Positions 27,307 to 35,615 of a stretch of 64,000 nt of DNA are shown piece by piece. Each line of letters opens with the position of its first letter. Positions within the stretch are counted from its first letter, which is position 1. Both the position numbers and the translations under genes were made by a program. The DNA is from Streptomyces sp. NRRL F-5126 (GTDB lineage Bacteria; Actinomycetota; Actinomycetes; Streptomycetales; Streptomycetaceae). The stretch spans positions 372,001-436,000 of the forward strand of contig NZ_JOFZ01000001.1 in NCBI RefSeq assembly GCF_000721265.1, written 5' to 3'. Below the pieces are notes generated by a model that was not told the DNA's origin, searched no databases, and saw only the letters and a list, made by a program, of their open reading frames with translations.

Positions 27307-28071
27307 ATGTCCTCTCTTCAGTTCACCGCCGAATCGTCGTCGCACGGCATACTGGAACGTGACTTCACCGTGGGTGATGTCCCCGGCGTTCTCTGGTCAC
27401 CGGCTGCCGGTTCCGATCGTGCGCCCCTGGTCCTGATGGGCCATGGCGGCGGCAACCACAAGAAGCACCCGGCCATGTCCGGACGGGCACAGCGCTTGGT
27501 GACGGGCTGCGGCTTCCATGTCGCCGTCGTCGACGCGCCCGGTCATGGCGATCGTCCGCGCACCGCGCACGACGAGGCGGAAATCGCCGAGCTGTTCCGG
27601 GCGCGGGCGGCCGGCGAGCCGGAGGGCCCGATCGTCGTCCGGTACAACGACCACTTGGCGCAGCTGTCCGTGCCCGAGTACCAGGCGACCCTGGACGCCC
27701 TCCAGGGACTCCCGGAGATCGGCGCCGAGGGGCCGGTCGGCTACTGGGGCATCAACATGGGCACCGCGATCGGCGTGCCGTTCGTGGCAGCCGACCCCCG
27801 GATCACGGCCGCGGTCTTCGGCCAGCACTGGCCCGACGTTCTGGCCGAGAAGGCGAAGCAGATCACCATCCCGATCGAGTTCGATCTGCAGTGGGACGAT
27901 GAGCACATCTCGCGCGAGGAGGGTCTCGCGCTGTTCGACGCCTTCGCCTCGAAGGAGAAGTCGTTGCACGTGAACTCGGGCATGCACAAGGAGCTGCCCC
28001 GGTTCGAGGCCGACAGCGCGGTCCGGTTCTTCGCCCGGCACCTCGGCGGAGCCGTCACCGCGTCGGCGTGA
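27307..28071 (+). CDS. Alpha/beta hydrolase (dienelactone hydrolase-like) with Asn at the nucleophile position
   Basis: 254 residues. Seen are PLVLMGHGGGNHKKHP (oxyanion region), VVDAPGHGDRP, and the elbow GYWGINMGTAIGVPF. Late candidates for the acid and base are in FDLQWDDEHISREEG and NSGMHKELPRFE. The elbow normally reads G-x-S-x-G; here it is G-I-N-M-G, and AAC is one base from a Ser codon (AGC). Activity is therefore doubtful from this sequence. Expression should be controlled by the leader peptide and hairpins directly upstream, which it shares with the FAD monooxygenase gene 5 kb away. Confidence 0.85.
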   Translation: MSSLQFTAESSSHGILERDFTVGDVPGVLWSPAAGSDRAPLVLMGHGGGNHKKHPAMSGRAQRLVTGCGFHVAVVDAPGHGDRPRTAHDEAEIAELFRARAAGEPEGPIVVRYNDHLAQLSVPEYQATLDALQGLPEIGAEGPVGYWGINMGTAIGVPFVAADPRITAAVFGQHWPDVLAEKAKQITIPIEFDLQWDDEHISREEGLALFDAFASKEKSLHVNSGMHKELPRFEADSAVRFFARHLGGAVTASA

Positions 28072-28289
28072 CGTCCGCGGTAGCGGCGTCCGGCTCGCAT
28101 GCCGGGCGCCGCGACCGCAGTCCCGGCATGCGGGGCGCCACCATCAAACGACGTCCCACGGCACGGTGCAGGTCGGCTATTGAAGGAGCAGCGCCGTTGA
28201 TCTCTACATGCAGCATCTCGGCACAGTAGCCAACAACCACGGACTGGCACGCAGGCCGCAGCCTCGGGTGGCCACACCGCCCCAACCCG

Positions 28290-28502
28290 GTGGTTGCCCT
28301 GCTGCAAACGCTGATCATCCACGACGGCGGCACATCGGGCGCCACTATCGATTTCTGCCCCTGGTGCGGACGACGCCTGCCCGCATCACAGCGGGACCGA
28401 TGGTTCGACGAACTGGAACGCCGTGGGATCGATCCGTGGGAGGACGAAGTCACGGCCGAGTTCCAGGACGCCCGCTGGCTCGCCGCCCCGCCTCAGGGCT
28501 GA
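28290..28502 (+). CDS. Small CPWCG zinc-ribbon-like protein, possibly 5'-truncated
   Basis: 70 residues beginning at GTG 28290, with IIHDGGTSGATIDFCPWCGRRLPAS and a charged tail RDRWFDELERRGIDPW. This resembles a family of short Streptomyces proteins in which a longer Cys-containing N-terminal part precedes the IHDGG motif. Here the same frame is closed by a TAG at 28227. A good AAGGAG (28181) followed by TTG 28197 leads only to a 10-codon frame. The gene may therefore be a decayed remnant. Confidence 0.5.
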   Translation: MVALLQTLIIHDGGTSGATIDFCPWCGRRLPASQRDRWFDELERRGIDPWEDEVTAEFQDARWLAAPPQG

Positions 28503-28516
28503 GGGGCCAGCGGCCG

Positions 28517-29200
28517 TCACGACGCTTGGGACTCGCGCCATTGCGCGGAATTGCCCTGCACCTCGGCAACGCTCGGGTGACGTACAGCCTCCAGCATGTC
28601 GTCGCCAAGAAGATCAGTGATCAGAGCCGGCGGCCCGAACACCTCTGTCGCGCTGAGGTCCCAGTCGGTCAGGACGAACCAGGACCCGTCCACGGGCCAC
28701 CAGTGCGCGGGGAACTGCTTACTGGTAGTCCGATTGGGTCCGACACAGGCCTCATGGCGAGCCAGGCCCTCGTCCAGCCGCCCCCGGCGAGCCGGGATCG
28801 GGTCTCCGACGCTCTCGATCGCCGCCTGCGCCCAATAGCACTCCGTCCGAGGGCCTTCGGGGCTGTGGCAAGCGAGCACCCGGATCAGATGAGTCAGGCT
28901 GTGGCGGTCGATTTCCCCAGGAGCAGGCCCCTGCAGATCGTCGGGCAGGCCCAGCCCGTCAAAAACCCTCCAGCCCGGGGTGTACTGCCAGTCCTCCAGG
29001 CTCTTTCCGACGGGCGCCAGCATAGCGTTCCACCGCACTGGTTCACCCCTCAGGGTGAGGCTGTGCAGGACCCAGCAACGGTCGGGGAAGCCATCCTGGG
29101 GCTCATAGCCCAGGATCGCCTGGGGTTCCTCCAGGACGGCACGCATACCGCCCAGCGAATCGCTGTCCGGCATCAGCTCCATCGCAGACTCCTTTACCAC
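28517..29200 (-). CDS. Conserved hypothetical protein
   Basis: 227 residues, soluble, no signal peptide. A C-terminal motif ([26 protein letters not shown]) is the kind seen in a widespread Streptomyces hypothetical family; no function is known to me. It converges on the small zinc-ribbon gene with 14 bases between stops. ATG 29200 or the later ATG of MELMPDSD are both possible starts. Confidence 0.68.
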   Translation of the reverse strand: MVKESAMELMPDSDSLGGMRAVLEEPQAILGYEPQDGFPDRCWVLHSLTLRGEPVRWNAMLAPVGKSLEDWQYTPGWRVFDGLGLPDDLQGPAPGEIDRHSLTHLIRVLACHSPEGPRTECYWAQAAIESVGDPIPARRGRLDEGLARHEACVGPNRTTSKQFPAHWWPVDGSWFVLTDWDLSATEVFGPPALITDLLGDDMLEAVRHPSVAEVQGNSAQWRESQAS

Positions 29201-29227
29201 TTCGATTCAGCACATCGGGTTAGAGAC

Positions 29228-29376
29228 TCAAGCGACGAACTGAGTCCCGGGTGTCACCACCGGCACGCCCTCCGGGCGTCCGGCGAGCAGGGCGGCCATA
29301 CGGTCCGCTCAGCGGAGTGCCGCCTCCGCCACGGCGGTACGGGTCACTCCGGCGATGTGCGGGGTGAGCAGGGCGC
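29228..29376 (-). pseudogene. Remnant of a 2-hydroxyacid dehydrogenase 3' end
   Basis: Read leftward it encodes ALLTPHIAGVTRTAVAEAAL, then R, an in-frame TGA, and ADRMAALLAGRPEGVPVVTPG. This matches the C-terminus of the intact gene at 25956-27077 (LLTPHIAGVTRTAMAEAAIRCADHMAALLAGRPDGVPVATP). The Cys codon of the intact copy is the stop here. The rest of the gene is absent; the kinase gene ends 13 bases upstream. Confidence 0.88.
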
Positions 29377-29388
29377 CCCGCCCTGTGC

Positions 29389-30354
29389 TCAGCCCCGCGC
29401 GTCCATCAGGGCAGTGACATAGGCGTCCAGCCGCTCCTCCACGGCTCGCGTCGTCAGCTCCGTCCTGCCTGCCTCCCGCCATGCCTGCGCCACCGACGAC
29501 ACCTCCTCCGAGCTTGCCAGTGCGTCCCGCACCAGCCAGTACAGCCGCTCATCCGCGGCGGCGGCCAGCATCCCGCCGGCCTCCTCGTACGCTTCGGCGA
29601 ACCGCTGACCCCACACCGTGCCGTGCAGCAGCGCGAGAGTGGTGGCGCAGTGCGCCACATCGAGGTCCGCCGGGCCCCAGGAGGTCGCTGCCCAGTCGAC
29701 GACGCCAGTGATCCGCGTGTCCGCCGGCCCGGAGGGGTCCGTGTCGAACAGCACGTTGCCGGGCTGGAAGTCCCGGTGCAGGAACCGCCCTTCGTAGGCC
29801 GGCGCCGGCACACGGATCACGTCGATCGCCGCGGCCCACGCCTGCGCGTCGGCCCCCTCGGGAACCACGACGGTGTCGGCGGTCGTCAGCGCCACATAGT
29901 CACGGGGCCGCTCGACGGGCCGCAGCGCGTGGATCGCCACAAGTTGGCGTGCCAGCAACGGTACGCGCGTCGCCAACCCCTCGTCGTCGAGCGCCGGTCG
30001 GCCCTCCAGATGCGTCATGAGGAGTGACGGGTACTCGCAGTGTGCGGCAGCCGGATCGACCGCGACCAGAGCAGGAGCCGGTACGCCGGTCCCGGCCAGC
30101 AGTGTCAGCGCGCCGACTTCCCTGTGCAGCAGGTCCTCGGCGCGCTCGACGTAGTACGGATCGACGAAGGTGCGCAGCACCAGGTGCCGGGTGCCACCGT
30201 CCTGGCCTCCGATGGCCAGCCTCCGCATTTCGGCGGTGATGCCGCCGCGCAGCGCCTCGGCCCCGACAATGCGCTCTCCGGGCTCCAGATACCGGCTCGC
30301 CCAGGCCAGCGTCAGAGGTCGAACGGCCGCTACCTCATCGTCGTCGTTGAACAC
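29389..30354 (-). CDS. Aminoglycoside phosphotransferase (APH)-family kinase
   Basis: 321 residues with the APH/choline-kinase fold. The catalytic loop GRFLHRDFQPGNVLFD (Asp and Asn of HxDxxxxN) and the metal-binding ITGVVDWAATSWGPADLDVAH are seen. It transfers phosphate to a small molecule; the substrate cannot be deduced and antibiotic resistance should not be assumed. The start is GTG 30354, preceded by GGGGTGG; the frame upstream is unlike coding sequence. It is followed by a decayed dehydrogenase fragment. Confidence 0.87.
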   Translation of the reverse strand: MFNDDDEVAAVRPLTLAWASRYLEPGERIVGAEALRGGITAEMRRLAIGGQDGGTRHLVLRTFVDPYYVERAEDLLHREVGALTLLAGTGVPAPALVAVDPAAAHCEYPSLLMTHLEGRPALDDEGLATRVPLLARQLVAIHALRPVERPRDYVALTTADTVVVPEGADAQAWAAAIDVIRVPAPAYEGRFLHRDFQPGNVLFDTDPSGPADTRITGVVDWAATSWGPADLDVAHCATTLALLHGTVWGQRFAEAYEEAGGMLAAAADERLYWLVRDALASSEEVSSVAQAWREAGRTELTTRAVEERLDAYVTALMDARG

Positions 30355-30471
30355 CGTGCCACCCCACCACGCCGCCGGCTGCGCCCGCCAGCGAGTTACG
30401 GGTTCCGCACCATCGGCGCCGCCCCAAACCCGGTTGCGCGCTCCCTGGTGTCTGCCCGACCATCGGCTGCT

Positions 30472-31266
30472 GTGACCGCGATCCGTGACGAGCCAGCCCC
30501 CGCTTCCAAAGCGTCCCGCCGCTCCGTGGCGCTCGTCACCGGGGTCGGCCGGACCGTCGGCATCGGTGCCGCCGTCGCGACCCGGCTCGCGGAGTCCGGG
30601 TGGGACGTCGCGTTCACCTACTGGGCGCCCTACGACGACCGCATGCCGTGGGGCGCCGAGGCGGGCGCCGTCCGTGATGTGTCCGCCGCCCTCGCGGAAC
30701 ACGGCGGCGCCGCGCTCGCCGTGGAGGCCGACCTGGCCGATCCCGGCAGCGCCGAGCGGATCTTCGACGCGGTCGAGCAGGGGCAAGGAGGCGTGACCGC
30801 CTTGGTCATGTGCCACTGCGAGTCCGTCGACTCGGGCCTGCTCGATACCACCGTGGAGAGCTTCGACCGGCACTTCGCGGTCAACGCGCGCGGCACCTGG
30901 CTGCTGATCCGCGAGTTCGGACGGCGCTTCCGCGGCGACTTCGGGACGGGCCGCATCGTCGCGCTCACCAGCGATCACACCGTGCACAATCTGCCCTACG
31001 GAGCCAGCAAGGGCGCCCTCGACCGCATCACGCTCGCCGCCGCCCAGGAGTTCGCCCACCTCGGCGTCACGGCCAACGTGGTCAACCCGGGGCCGGTGGA
31101 CACCGGTTGGATGGACGAGGGCCTGCGTGCGACGGTCGAGGAACGCACGCCCCTGGCCCGGCTGGGCACACCCCGGGACGCCGCCCACCTCGTGGACTTC
31201 CTCTGCTCACCGCGCGGCCAGTGGGTCAACGGGCAACTGCTCGCCAGCAATGGCGGGTTGGCGTAG
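30472..31266 (+). CDS. Short-chain dehydrogenase/reductase
   Basis: 264 residues. The cofactor motif ALVTGVGRTVGIGAAVA is an SDR variant (TGxxxxxGIG). The active site has Ser in VALTSDHT and the Y-x3-K pair in LPYGASKGALDRIT; VNPGPVDTGWMDEG follows as usual. NAD(P)(H)-dependent oxidoreductase of unknown substrate. GTG 30472 is the most likely start. It is divergent from the APH-like kinase gene with a 117-base gap. Confidence 0.88.
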   Translation: MTAIRDEPAPASKASRRSVALVTGVGRTVGIGAAVATRLAESGWDVAFTYWAPYDDRMPWGAEAGAVRDVSAALAEHGGAALAVEADLADPGSAERIFDAVEQGQGGVTALVMCHCESVDSGLLDTTVESFDRHFAVNARGTWLLIREFGRRFRGDFGTGRIVALTSDHTVHNLPYGASKGALDRITLAAAQEFAHLGVTANVVNPGPVDTGWMDEGLRATVEERTPLARLGTPRDAAHLVDFLCSPRGQWVNGQLLASNGGLA

Positions 31267-31292
31267 CCCACTGAGGGCCGGGGCAGCCGGGG

Positions 31293-31730
31293 TCACCGCC
31301 GGTCCGGGTCGAACTCCAGCATCTGCGTCAGGCGGACGTTGTTGCCCGACGGATCGCGGAACGACGTGTCGATCCCGTACGGCTGCGCCGTCGGGGGGTC
31401 GTTGAACTCGACGCCGCGGGCGGACAGCTCCTCGTACGCGGCCTTGCAGTCGTCGGTCTCCAGGAACAGCGTCCCGCCGGCGCCCTTGGCCACCAGGTCC
31501 GAGAGGTGGGCGCTGCTCTCGTCGTCCAGCATCGGCTGCCCGGGTACCGGCATCAGCACCAGCGCGGGGCCGTCCCCACCGGGCGGGCCGACGCACAGCC
31601 ATCGGAAGTTCCACGCCTCCATCGTCACGTCCGCCCGGACCTCCCAGCCGAGCTTGCGCGTGTAGAAGTCGAGCGCCTCGTCCTGGTCGTGCACCCAGAA
31701 CTGCGCGTTGGCGATCTTGACCTTCGTCAT
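31293..31730 (-). CDS. VOC (glyoxalase/bleomycin-resistance) superfamily protein
   Basis: 145 residues with two beta-alpha-beta-beta-beta repeats: AQFWVHDQDEALDFYTRKLG at the start, ETDDCKAAYEELSARGVEF in the middle, FRDPSGNNVRLTQ at the end. The family binds a metal and acts on or sequesters small molecules. ATG 31730 starts the conserved fold. It lies 34 bases downstream of the AraC-type gene on the same strand, so the two form an operon. Confidence 0.9.
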   Translation of the reverse strand: MTKVKIANAQFWVHDQDEALDFYTRKLGWEVRADVTMEAWNFRWLCVGPPGGDGPALVLMPVPGQPMLDDESSAHLSDLVAKGAGGTLFLETDDCKAAYEELSARGVEFNDPPTAQPYGIDTSFRDPSGNNVRLTQMLEFDPDRR

Positions 31731-31764
31731 GGCTGCTCCCAGCGTCGGTTGCCTGGAATCGACG

Positions 31765-32208
31765 CTAGGCAGTCGGCGCCCGCGTGTCTTCTCGAAACGT
31801 GCGGTTGCGCGGCCGTCCGTACGCCATGGCCACACAGCGCGGAATGCGCACGTGCCGTGCGGCGGGCGGGTGCGCCGCGCGGTAGGCCTGCGGGGGCATG
31901 CCGTACATCCTGCGGAAACTCGTCGTGAACGAGCTGATGCTCTGCACGCCCACGGCGACGCCGACCTCGGCCACCGTCCAGTCGGTCGCGAGCAGCAGGG
32001 CGGCGGCCCGCTCCAAGCGCCGGGTCAGGAGGTACTGGTGCGGCGACTCCCCGAAGGCGGCCTTGAAGGCGCGGCTGAAGTGGGCCCGGGAGAGTGCGGC
32101 GGCTTGCGCCATGTCCGCGACCGTGAGCGCATCGGCGTAGCGGGCGTCGGCGAGATCCCTGGCGCGCAGCAGATGGCGAGCGGTCGGTACGTGGGCCACG
32201 CCTCCCAT
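31765..32208 (-). CDS. AraC-family transcriptional regulator (DNA-binding domain only)
   Basis: 147 residues consisting of the double helix-turn-helix of the AraC family: LTVADMAQAAALSRAHFSRA, FKAAFGESPHQYLLTRRLERA, then VAVGVQSISSFTTSFRRMYG. No effector domain, so it may act constitutively or by interaction. AraC/VOC pairs of this size are common in Streptomyces. Probably regulates its own operon with the VOC gene. Start at ATG 32208. Confidence 0.9.
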   Translation of the reverse strand: MGGVAHVPTARHLLRARDLADARYADALTVADMAQAAALSRAHFSRAFKAAFGESPHQYLLTRRLERAAALLLATDWTVAEVGVAVGVQSISSFTTSFRRMYGMPPQAYRAAHPPAARHVRIPRCVAMAYGRPRNRTFREDTRAPTA

Positions 32209-32320
32209 TGTGCTGGGCCCGCGTCGGGGCCGGTTGACACCGGGAGGCTGCCGACCGAAGGTGATCCGCGGCACGCGCCAGTCCTGGTGCGTGCCGACCG
32301 GCACCGCAGGAGGGCCACGC

Positions 32321-33073
32321 ATGGACGACCGCAGCACCGCAGACCGGTTCATCGGCGCCGCCATCGGGCTGCTGGAGCGCCTGCGGGACGAGGAGGGCGC
32401 GAGCATCGCGGCCGCCGGTGCGGCCATCGCGGACGCCGTGGCGGCCGGGCGGCGGCTGTTCGCGTTCGGCGCCGGGCACTCGTCGCTCGCCGCGCAGGAC
32501 GTCGTCTACCGTGCGGGCGGGCTCGCCCTGATGAACCTGCTGTCCGTGCCCGGCATGACCGGCATCGACGTGCGGCCCGCGACGCTCGGCTCCGCGCTTG
32601 AGCGCGTCGAGGGGCTCGCCACCACCGTGCTGGACAGCTCGCCGGCCGCCGCGGGCGACGTGCTCGTGGTCGTCTCGCTCTCGGGGCGCAACGTCCTGCC
32701 CGTCGAGATGGCCGCGCACGCGCGCGAGCGGGGCCTGACCGTCATCGGCGTCACGTCCGTCACCTACGCGACCGAGACGACTTCGCGCAGCGCCACCGGC
32801 ACCTTCCTCAAGGACCACTGCGACATCGTCCTCGACAGCAAGATCGCCGTCGGCGACGCCGAGTTGACGGCCGAGGGCGTCACCGCGCCGTTCGCGCCCG
32901 CGTCCACCGTCGTGACCAGCGCGCTCATGCAGGCCGTCATGGCCACCGCGGCCGAGACCCTCGCGGCTCGTGGCATCGAGCCGCCGCTGCTGCGCTCGGG
33001 CAACATCGACGGCGGCACCGACTGGAACCGGCAGATCATCGCGGAGAACGCCGACCGCATCTTCTGGCACTGA
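32321..33073 (+). CDS. SIS domain protein
   Basis: 250 residues. The SIS fold binds phosphosugars; LFAFGAGHSSLAAQDVVYR, LVVVSLSGRNVLPVEMAAHA and VIGVTSVTYATET are its hallmarks. It resembles UPF0309-type proteins linked to amino-sugar metabolism. AGGAGG lies 7 bases before ATG 32321. It is divergent from the AraC gene. No kinase or transporter neighbour defines the sugar. Confidence 0.9.
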   Translation: MDDRSTADRFIGAAIGLLERLRDEEGASIAAAGAAIADAVAAGRRLFAFGAGHSSLAAQDVVYRAGGLALMNLLSVPGMTGIDVRPATLGSALERVEGLATTVLDSSPAAAGDVLVVVSLSGRNVLPVEMAAHARERGLTVIGVTSVTYATETTSRSATGTFLKDHCDIVLDSKIAVGDAELTAEGVTAPFAPASTVVTSALMQAVMATAAETLAARGIEPPLLRSGNIDGGTDWNRQIIAENADRIFWH

Positions 33074-33107
33074 GCCGGGGCGGGAGCGGACGGCGGGGCG
33101 CGCAGGG

Positions 33108-34514
33108 TCAGCTGTCGTCGCGGAGCGTGCGCGCCAGGTCGAGGGCCGCGGCCACCCTGATCGTCACGTCCTCCGCGTACACCGCGTCCGACCGTTCGAA
33201 AGCGGATCTGCTGCCGCCCCGCAGGAACGTCACCACCCCGAGCGATCTGCCCCTGCTGCGCAGCACCGTGCACAGCGCGTGGACCGTGTCGGTGGGCCAC
33301 TGGCGTGCCGCCGCCCATGTCGGGGACTGGGCGGGCGGCGACGGCGGGGCGCTCGTGCGCACCGAGCCGATCCGCTCCATCGCGCGCAGCGCCGGGTGGC
33401 CGTCCAGGTAGCGCACCGGGATGCCGCCGCCCGCGCTCTGCACGACGGGCCCCGAGCCGCCGGTCGGCGACGCGGCCGCGCGCACCAGCCGTACGGGCGC
33501 GTCCGGATCCGCCGCGTCGAGCGACGGCGCCTGGGGAGGGCCGGCTCCCGGCCTGTCGGCGACGAGGTCGACCAGCGCGTGGTCGGCGAAGCCGGCGAGC
33601 GCGAAGTCGAGGTAGGTGGTGGCCGCCTCGCGCGCGTCCTCGCACTCGGCGGCGGCGCGGGCCGCGCGGTGGAGCTGGTTGGAGCGGAACCGCAGCCGGT
33701 CCGCCTCCTGCGCCGCCAGCCTCGCCTCCGTCACGTCCGTGAACAGCCATCCGACGCCGAGCGGCACCGGCTCCTCCGCGAGCGGGGACGCCAGGCGCAG
33801 GAACCCGCTGCGCCAGCAGCGGCGCCGCTCGCCGTCCGCCGTGCGGATCGTCACCCACAGCTCGGCGAGCCCCGTCGGCGCGCCCTCCGCGAGCACGTGG
33901 TGGAGCGCGGCCTCCAGTTCCTCGACGCCCTGGACGACCATCTCGCCCAGCGGCCTGCCGAGCACCGTGGTGCGGCCGGAGCCGAGCGCGCGTGCCGCGT
34001 GCGTGTTGACGACCGTGGGGCGCAGGTCGACGTCGACGAGGACGACGCCCCACGACGCGTCGGCGAACAGCGCCTCGCTCAGGGCGATGGATCGCTCCAG
34101 GTCGATCTGGGCGTGCACCTCGCTGAACGCGCAGTACACGCCGGCGGGCTTGCCGTCGGCGCCGCGCACGCCCGCGGACTGCGTGCGCAGCAGGACCCGG
34201 CCGCCGTCCTTGCGCAGCAGCGCGAACTCGTGGACGTGCCGCCCCTCGCTGTCCATGGCGGCCATCAGGCGGGCCAGCACGTCGTCCGCGTCGGCGGTGC
34301 GTGCCGCCCAGCCGGCGAACCCGTGCCGCCCCACGGCCTCGGCGGCCGACCAGCCGAGTATCCGCTCGGCCTCGCGGTTCCAGTGGGTGATGACGCCGCC
34401 CGCGTCGAACGCGCACAGCGCCGCGTCCATGCCGTCGAGCAGCGCGGCGAGCAGGTCGGACCCGGGTTCGTCCGGGCCTGCCGCGTCCGTGGTCTCGCTC
34501 CGGGAAGCACTCAT
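33108..34514 (-). CDS. PAS-PAS-GAF sensor protein without output domain
   Basis: 468 residues. PAS 1 (about 20-125, ALCAFDAGGVITHWNREAER), PAS 2 (about 145-255, GVVLVDVDLRPTVVNTHAAR) and a GAF-like region (about 275-465). Related Streptomyces proteins carry these sensors in front of a PP2C (RsbU/SpoIIE) phosphatase; here the chain ends with the GAF domain (DLARTLRDDS), so it has no catalytic output and may act by protein contact. GGGGGTGCCAGG precedes ATG 34514. It stands alone, convergent with the SIS gene. Confidence 0.87.
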   Translation of the reverse strand: MSASRSETTDAAGPDEPGSDLLAALLDGMDAALCAFDAGGVITHWNREAERILGWSAAEAVGRHGFAGWAARTADADDVLARLMAAMDSEGRHVHEFALLRKDGGRVLLRTQSAGVRGADGKPAGVYCAFSEVHAQIDLERSIALSEALFADASWGVVLVDVDLRPTVVNTHAARALGSGRTTVLGRPLGEMVVQGVEELEAALHHVLAEGAPTGLAELWVTIRTADGERRRCWRSGFLRLASPLAEEPVPLGVGWLFTDVTEARLAAQEADRLRFRSNQLHRAARAAAECEDAREAATTYLDFALAGFADHALVDLVADRPGAGPPQAPSLDAADPDAPVRLVRAAASPTGGSGPVVQSAGGGIPVRYLDGHPALRAMERIGSVRTSAPPSPPAQSPTWAAARQWPTDTVHALCTVLRSRGRSLGVVTFLRGGSRSAFERSDAVYAEDVTIRVAAALDLARTLRDDS

Positions 34515-34675
34515 CCTGGCACCCCCTGCAGGACGTCTCCGCCTGTGGCCGCCGGCCGCGCAAGACCGATCACAGCCATCCACTGCGATCATTCCACTGG
34601 ACGTGACGCGGCACACACGAGGTTCCCGAAAATCGTATCGCGCTCGCCTGTGGACAGTCCCGCGGCAAAAAACGC

Positions 34676-34704
34676 TTGTCGGCCGGGGCCGGGTTTCCTA
34701 GGGT
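34676..34704 (+). promoter_or_regulatory. Promoter of the structured small transcript
   Basis: TTGTCG (34676-34681), 17 bases, TAGGGT (34699-34704), a good match to the vegetative HrdB-type consensus. Start predicted near 34711. Confidence 0.7.
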
Positions 34705-34736
34705 TGCAGTACACGAGAAGGGAGGTGGTTCGGCAG

Positions 34737-34775
34737 ATGTATGACAACCGGACGCGTGAGGTGACTGCGGGCTAG
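34737..34775 (+). CDS. Possible 12-residue peptide MYDNRTREVTAG
   Basis: ATG 34737 follows AAGGGAGG (34718-34725) by 11 bases, and the TAG at 34773 lies in the first hairpin of the structured RNA. It could be a leader-type peptide or a chance frame with a good ribosome-binding site. Confidence 0.5.
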   Translation: MYDNRTREVTAG

Positions 34776-34837
34776 CGCCCGTTCGTCGCACTCTGTGCGG
34801 TGCCGGCTCCGCCGGCCGAAATCCCAAGCAGTCACCG

Positions 34838-34899
34838 ACCCGCGGGCTCGCCGGTACGTCCGGCCGGCTCCCTCTCCGGAGGGACCCGAGCCCGCGGGT
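34838..34899. terminator. Strong bidirectional terminator-like stem
   Basis: ACCCGCGGGCTCG pairs perfectly with CGAGCCCGCGGGT over 13 bp, followed rightward by TTTCTG. It ends the small transcript and also lies 48 bases beyond the pdxH stop, so it can serve both. Confidence 0.75.
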
Positions 34900-34946
34900 T
34901 TCTGCGTTCCCGCGACGTTGCGCGGGCGCGGGCGGGTCAGCGGCTG

Positions 34947-35615
34947 TCAGGGGCAGAGCCGCTCCACGCGCCAGCCCCGGCCCTCCTCCTGCTGCACGTA
35001 GCGCAGCCGGTCGTGCAGCCGGTTCTCGTGCCCCTGCCAGAACTCGACGCTCACGGGCGTGACCCGGAAGCCGCCCCACTGCGGCGGCACCGGCACCTGC
35101 TCGCCCTCGGGGTAGCGCTCGGCGAGCTGCTCGTAGCGCTCCATCAGCTTCTCGCGCGACGGGATCACGGACGACTGCTCGCTGGCCCACGCGCCGAGCT
35201 GCGAACCGTGCGGCCTGGTGCGGAAGTACGCGGCGGTCTCGTCGCGCCCCACGCGCTCCGCGGTGCCCGTGACGATCACCTGGCGCGCGATGCGGTGCCA
35301 GGGGAAGAGCAGCGAGACGTGCGGGTTGGCGGCGAGCTCGGTGCCCTTGCGCGACGTGTAGTTGGTGTAGAAGACGAACCCGCGCTCGTCGAACCGCTTC
35401 ATCAGCACCGTGCGGGACGACGGGCGCCCGTCGGTGTCCGCGGTGGACACGACCATGGCGTTCGGCTCGGGCAGGCCGCGGTCGGCGGCGTCGCCGAACC
35501 AGCGGTCGAACTGCTCCATGGGCGTGGCGGCGAGGTCGGACTCGTGGAGGAGGACGGAACGGTAGTGCTCGCGCATGACGGCGGGATCCGGATTCTCGTG
35601 GGGCACGGGTGACAT
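34947..35615 (-). CDS. pdxH: Pyridoxamine 5'-phosphate oxidase
   Basis: 222 residues, the normal length. FMN-dependent oxidation of pyridoxamine or pyridoxine 5'-phosphate to pyridoxal 5'-phosphate. Typical segments: [53 protein letters not shown], and the C-terminal [12 protein letters not shown] that closes the active site. ATG 35615 begins the conserved part; the upstream frame is low-complexity. Monocistronic in appearance. PLP made here is used by SerC, encoded 3 kb away. Confidence 0.96.
   Translation of the reverse strand: MSPVPHENPDPAVMREHYRSVLLHESDLAATPMEQFDRWFGDAADRGLPEPNAMVVSTADTDGRPSSRTVLMKRFDERGFVFYTNYTSRKGTELAANPHVSLLFPWHRIARQVIVTGTAERVGRDETAAYFRTRPHGSQLGAWASEQSSVIPSREKLMERYEQLAERYPEGEQVPVPPQWGGFRVTPVSVEFWQGHENRLHDRLRYVQQEEGRGWRVERLCP

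Larger units (their letters stand above)
34711..34905 (+). ncRNA. Structured small transcript with 12-codon reading frame
   Basis: Downstream of a good promoter, GGTGACTGC (34760-34768) pairs perfectly with GCAGTCACC (34828-34836). Inside lie three perfect hairpins: GGGC/GCCC (34769-34780), CGCAC-TCT-GTGCG (34787-34799) and GCCGGC-TCC-GCCGGC (34802-34816). The result is a compact four-way junction. A second domain, closed by a 13-bp stem (34838-34850 with 34887-34899) containing hairpins CCGG/CCGG and CCCTC-TCCG-GAGGG, ends in TTTCTG. No rightward gene follows. The first arm overlaps the small frame 34737-34775, so translation would open it. Not a tRNA: loops are three bases and no T-loop consensus exists. 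Confidence 0.6.

Noticed and set aside
34760..34836. A 77-base cloverleaf-like fold considered as a tRNA
   Set aside because: Closing stem has 9 bp, the loops are three or four bases, and there is no D-loop or T-loop consensus or CCA end.
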